Assembly: GCA_052035735.1 (NCBI GenBank)
Contig: JBPOHI010000024.1
Coordinates: 21,892-85,891, forward strand
Direction: 5' to 3'
Length of the DNA: 64,000 bases
From: JAGPDF01 sp052035735
Lineage (GTDB): Bacteria; Acidobacteriota; Thermoanaerobaculia; Multivoradales; JAGPDF01
The translations under genes were made by a program, and so were the position numbers. Of this stretch, positions 62,607 through 64,000 are shown one piece after another. Position 1 is the stretch's first letter; each line of letters begins with the position of its first letter. The notes under the pieces are model-generated. The model saw only the letters and a list, made by a program, of their open reading frames with translations. It made no database searches and was not told the origin of the DNA.

Positions 62607-63284
62607 TCAGGAAACCCGCGAATGAGAGGACGGATCGTCCGAAAGGGGAATCGGCAGGGGCGCTCCCACCGAGACGCAACCGCCCCCATTCCACCGCTTG
62701 CCGTCCACTCTCCAGTTCAGGCTCATCTCGGTCTTCTCGATCCGGGCCGCGAGCTCGGCGCTCGAGGTCCCCTCCCGGGCGTGCTTCTGTGCCTCGCCCA
62801 TGGCGACCGCGGCCTCCTCGACCCGATTCAGGCGGCGGCACGCGTCCGCGTGCACACACCACGCCTTGGCCCGAAGATCCTCGGTCCAACTCAGGTGATA
62901 GTGCCCGGGATCGAGGCGCATTGCAACGGCGACCGCCAGCTCGCTCAGGTCGCGCGACAGGACGGCGCTCGAAGAGACTGCGCGCTGGGATTCGGCGAGC
63001 AGGTGCTGACAGAGTCCCCAGTGATGGAAAGTGGAGTCCTCGGCGACGCGCTCCATGCGGCCGGCGTGGCCGGTCTCCTCGATGAGCAGCTCCGAGAGCA
63101 GCGCCGGCGCCTCGACGTACTCGGGCGCGAAGATCGGGTCGAAGTGCTCGAGCTGTTGAAGCCAGTGGTCGAGCACGCGCTTCGATTCCATGTCACGTGA
63201 CGTCACCCGGTCGCCCGGACCCCAGTGCAACGTCGCGGCAAGTTTCAGCGGATTCAACGGTCTCATTGGATTGCGGTCCGTCAT
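62607..63284 (-). CDS. TPR-like hypothetical protein of the element
   Basis: The 225-residue protein has a hydrophilic N-terminal part (VLDHWLQQLEHFDPIFA) and a middle region (about 95-185) with helical-repeat character: TEDLRAKAWCVHADACRRLNRVEEAAVAMGEA resembles one TPR. After about residue 185 the sequence (WRVDGKRWNGGGCVSVGAP and a Ser/Pro-rich end) no longer looks like repeats, as if the helical array was truncated. ATG 63284 overlaps the tyrosine recombinase stop (ATGA), so the two are coupled. The function is unknown. Confidence 0.55.
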   Translation of the reverse strand: MTDRNPMRPLNPLKLAATLHWGPGDRVTSRDMESKRVLDHWLQQLEHFDPIFAPEYVEAPALLSELLIEETGHAGRMERVAEDSTFHHWGLCQHLLAESQRAVSSSAVLSRDLSELAVAVAMRLDPGHYHLSWTEDLRAKAWCVHADACRRLNRVEEAAVAMGEAQKHAREGTSSAELAARIEKTEMSLNWRVDGKRWNGGGCVSVGAPLPIPLSDDPSSHSRVS

Positions 63285-63898
63285 CCTCCTCCTGCCTCCC
63301 CCCAAAGTGCCGTGAACCGCTCGGCGTTCGGGTTCTCCGGCGATGCCTCGCCGACGAACCGGAGCACGCTGCGAGCGGAGCGCAAGCCGAGATAGTCCTG
63401 CACGAGTCGAACGTCGTGGCCCTCGCCGACGAGCTTCGAACCAGTCGATCGGCGAAGGAGGTGCGGAAACAGCGGGCGCGCGAGCCCGGCCGCTTCGCCG
63501 GCTCGACGCGCCAGGTAGTACACCGCGTTGCGGCTGAGCGTCGCCCGGCGCTCATTGAGAAACAGCGCCGGCAGGTTCAACGTGCCCTGCTCCTCGCGCT
63601 CGGCCAGGTAAGCGGCGAGCGCCTGGGCCTCGTCCTCGGGCACGGGATGCACACCCGAGCGACCCCGATTGAGCCGCTCCACCCAGAGCCGGCGACCCTC
63701 GAGGTCGAGATCCGCCAGCGTCAGCCGGCAGAGCTCGCTGACCCGCAGCCCGTGGTGGTAGAGGGTCAGGAGCATCGCGTGGTCGCGCACCCCATGACGG
63801 CCCTCGCCGGCGGCGCGCAACACCGCGGAGATGTCCTCCGGCGTCAGGACGTCGGAATCCGTGGTTCTCCTAACAGTCGGGGTGTGGACAATTCCCAT
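63281..63898 (-). CDS. FimB-like tyrosine recombinase homologue with missing catalytic residues
   Basis: The 205-residue single-domain protein resembles small FimB/HbiF-type recombinases: HGLRVSELCRLTLADLDLE (Arg52), VHPVPEDEAQALAAYLAE, PHLLRRSTGSKLVGEGHDVR (His146, Arg149), LVQDYLGLRSARSVLRF and a closing ERFTALWG. The second catalytic His (LGH in active members) is Leu172 and the nucleophile Tyr is Phe181. The expected Lys before SGVHPV is not evident. It should therefore be unable to cut DNA and may act as a DNA-binding protein. First gene of the three-gene unit ending in the BlaI-like gene. Confidence 0.75.
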   Translation of the reverse strand: MGIVHTPTVRRTTDSDVLTPEDISAVLRAAGEGRHGVRDHAMLLTLYHHGLRVSELCRLTLADLDLEGRRLWVERLNRGRSGVHPVPEDEAQALAAYLAEREEQGTLNLPALFLNERRATLSRNAVYYLARRAGEAAGLARPLFPHLLRRSTGSKLVGEGHDVRLVQDYLGLRSARSVLRFVGEASPENPNAERFTALWGEAGGG

Positions 63899-63909
63899 AC
63901 GAGACTCTT

Positions 63910-63939
63910 AGCATATGGGGACTTTTGTTTAGAGTTCAA
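63910..63939 (-). promoter_or_regulatory. Candidate promoter of the tyrosine-recombinase-like operon
   Basis: On the minus strand, TTGAAC (63939-63934) and TATGCT (63915-63910) are 18 bases apart in the most A+T-rich stretch of the region. The ATG is only 11 bases beyond the -10, so the transcript would be nearly leaderless. A CCCATA/TATGGG inverted repeat (63894-63899, 63914-63919) flanks this site and could be an operator. Confidence 0.35.
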
Positions 63940-63953
63940 GATCCGAGCGAGGG

Positions 63954-64000
63954 ATGGGTTCCGGCAACGACACGAAGGCAGAGCAGGGAGGGTCCGTCGC
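63954..64000 (+). CDS. Possible 5' end of a divergent gene
   Basis: An ATG at 63954 preceded by GAGCGAGGG opens a frame to the window edge with a hydrophilic start (MGSGNDTKAEQGGSV). With only 15 codons there is no way to identify it. Confidence 0.2.
   Translation, partial: MGSGNDTKAEQGGSV

Larger units (their letters stand above)
60339..64000. mobile_element. Putative integrative element adjoining tRNA-Glu, distal end outside the window
   Basis: From the tRNA junction rightward the genes are of mobile-element type: a large serine recombinase, a short upstream ORF, a BlaI-like repressor, a TPR-like protein and a degenerate tyrosine recombinase, all on the minus strand. Only the tRNA-proximal end is certain. 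The second attachment site and any cargo lie beyond 64000. Confidence 0.55.

Noticed and set aside
60380..64000. Second copy of the tRNA-Glu 3' end as the far attachment site
   Set aside because: Scanning the window by eye shows no repeat of the cacgggttcgaatcccgt segment; it may lie beyond the window.

Overview
The window is a high-GC stretch of bacterial chromosome (about two thirds G+C by eye), densely coded, mostly with 4-base overlaps (ATGA, GTGA, TTGA) or very short gaps between genes. The cell is diderm: BamD- and CpoB-like lipoproteins, an OmpA-type barrel, a Tat component, a TonB-type C-terminal domain and a full peptidoglycan set are present. The combination of a Ser/Thr kinase ending in a TonB_C domain, a DUF4388 protein, a type II DAHP synthase, a CSLREA beta-helix protein and the gene neighbourhoods suggests Acidobacteriota. 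Myxococcota or another deltaproteobacterial-type lineage cannot be excluded, and this placement is inference. No gene-free stretch exceeds 300 bases.

Layout. 1-2734 (-) is the 5' part of a large beta-helix surface/secreted protein that runs off the left edge. 2916-6861 holds a ThiO-like oxidase, a UvrD/PcrA helicase and a GNAT acetyltransferase. 6920-11957 holds truA followed by the conserved uppS-cdsA-dxr-rseP envelope/isoprenoid cluster, with nfo facing it. 12907-15858 is a tightly overlapped PASTA-rpe-bamD-cpoB operon. 16036-18567 carries a LysM protein, a Fis-type regulator and a lytic transglycosylase. Then come tatA (57 aa), an AmgK-like sugar kinase, a small conserved-looking protein, rlmN, pgeF, gatB and ftsEX. 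25252-28334 (-) holds an OmpA-family protein, a DUF4388 protein and ruvC. 28460-31834 has a pseudo-receiver/Ser-Thr kinase/TonB_C fusion with its own good promoter and a terminator after the following small gene. accD-folC and a histidine kinase follow, facing a (-) operon of a K/A-rich small protein, rpiB, glyA and DAHP synthase; an acyl-CoA carboxyltransferase gene lies upstream.

41836-49665 is a complete F-type ATP synthase operon in the order atpZ, atpI, B, E, F, H, A, G, D, C, with a promoter candidate 5' of atpZ. AtpA carries an insertion of roughly 60 residues, and AtpE and AtpF both begin with signal-peptide-like sequences. 49772-59717 is mostly envelope biology: RDD and TPR membrane proteins, mpl, a DUF1573 protein with a perfect 30-bp tandem duplication over its stop codon, then the (-) operon amidase-GerMN-murI-rph. 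Mpl, AmgK, the amidase, MurI and the lytic transglycosylase together indicate active murein turnover and recycling.

The accessory region is the right end. A tRNA-Glu(CTC) at 60304-60379 marks the chromosome/element junction. A large serine recombinase reads toward the tRNA and ends inside it on the antisense strand, so its last 13 residues are encoded by tRNA sequence. Upstream of it on the same strand are a short ORF, a BlaI/MecI-type repressor gene, a TPR-like protein and a FimB-like tyrosine recombinase whose catalytic His and Tyr are replaced by Leu and Phe. Between the BlaI-like gene and the recombinase lie two related 14-bp dyads 84 bp apart, one on the -35 element of the likely recombinase promoter. 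This looks like a repressor-controlled integrative element whose distal end lies beyond base 64000, and it is the most novel part of the window.
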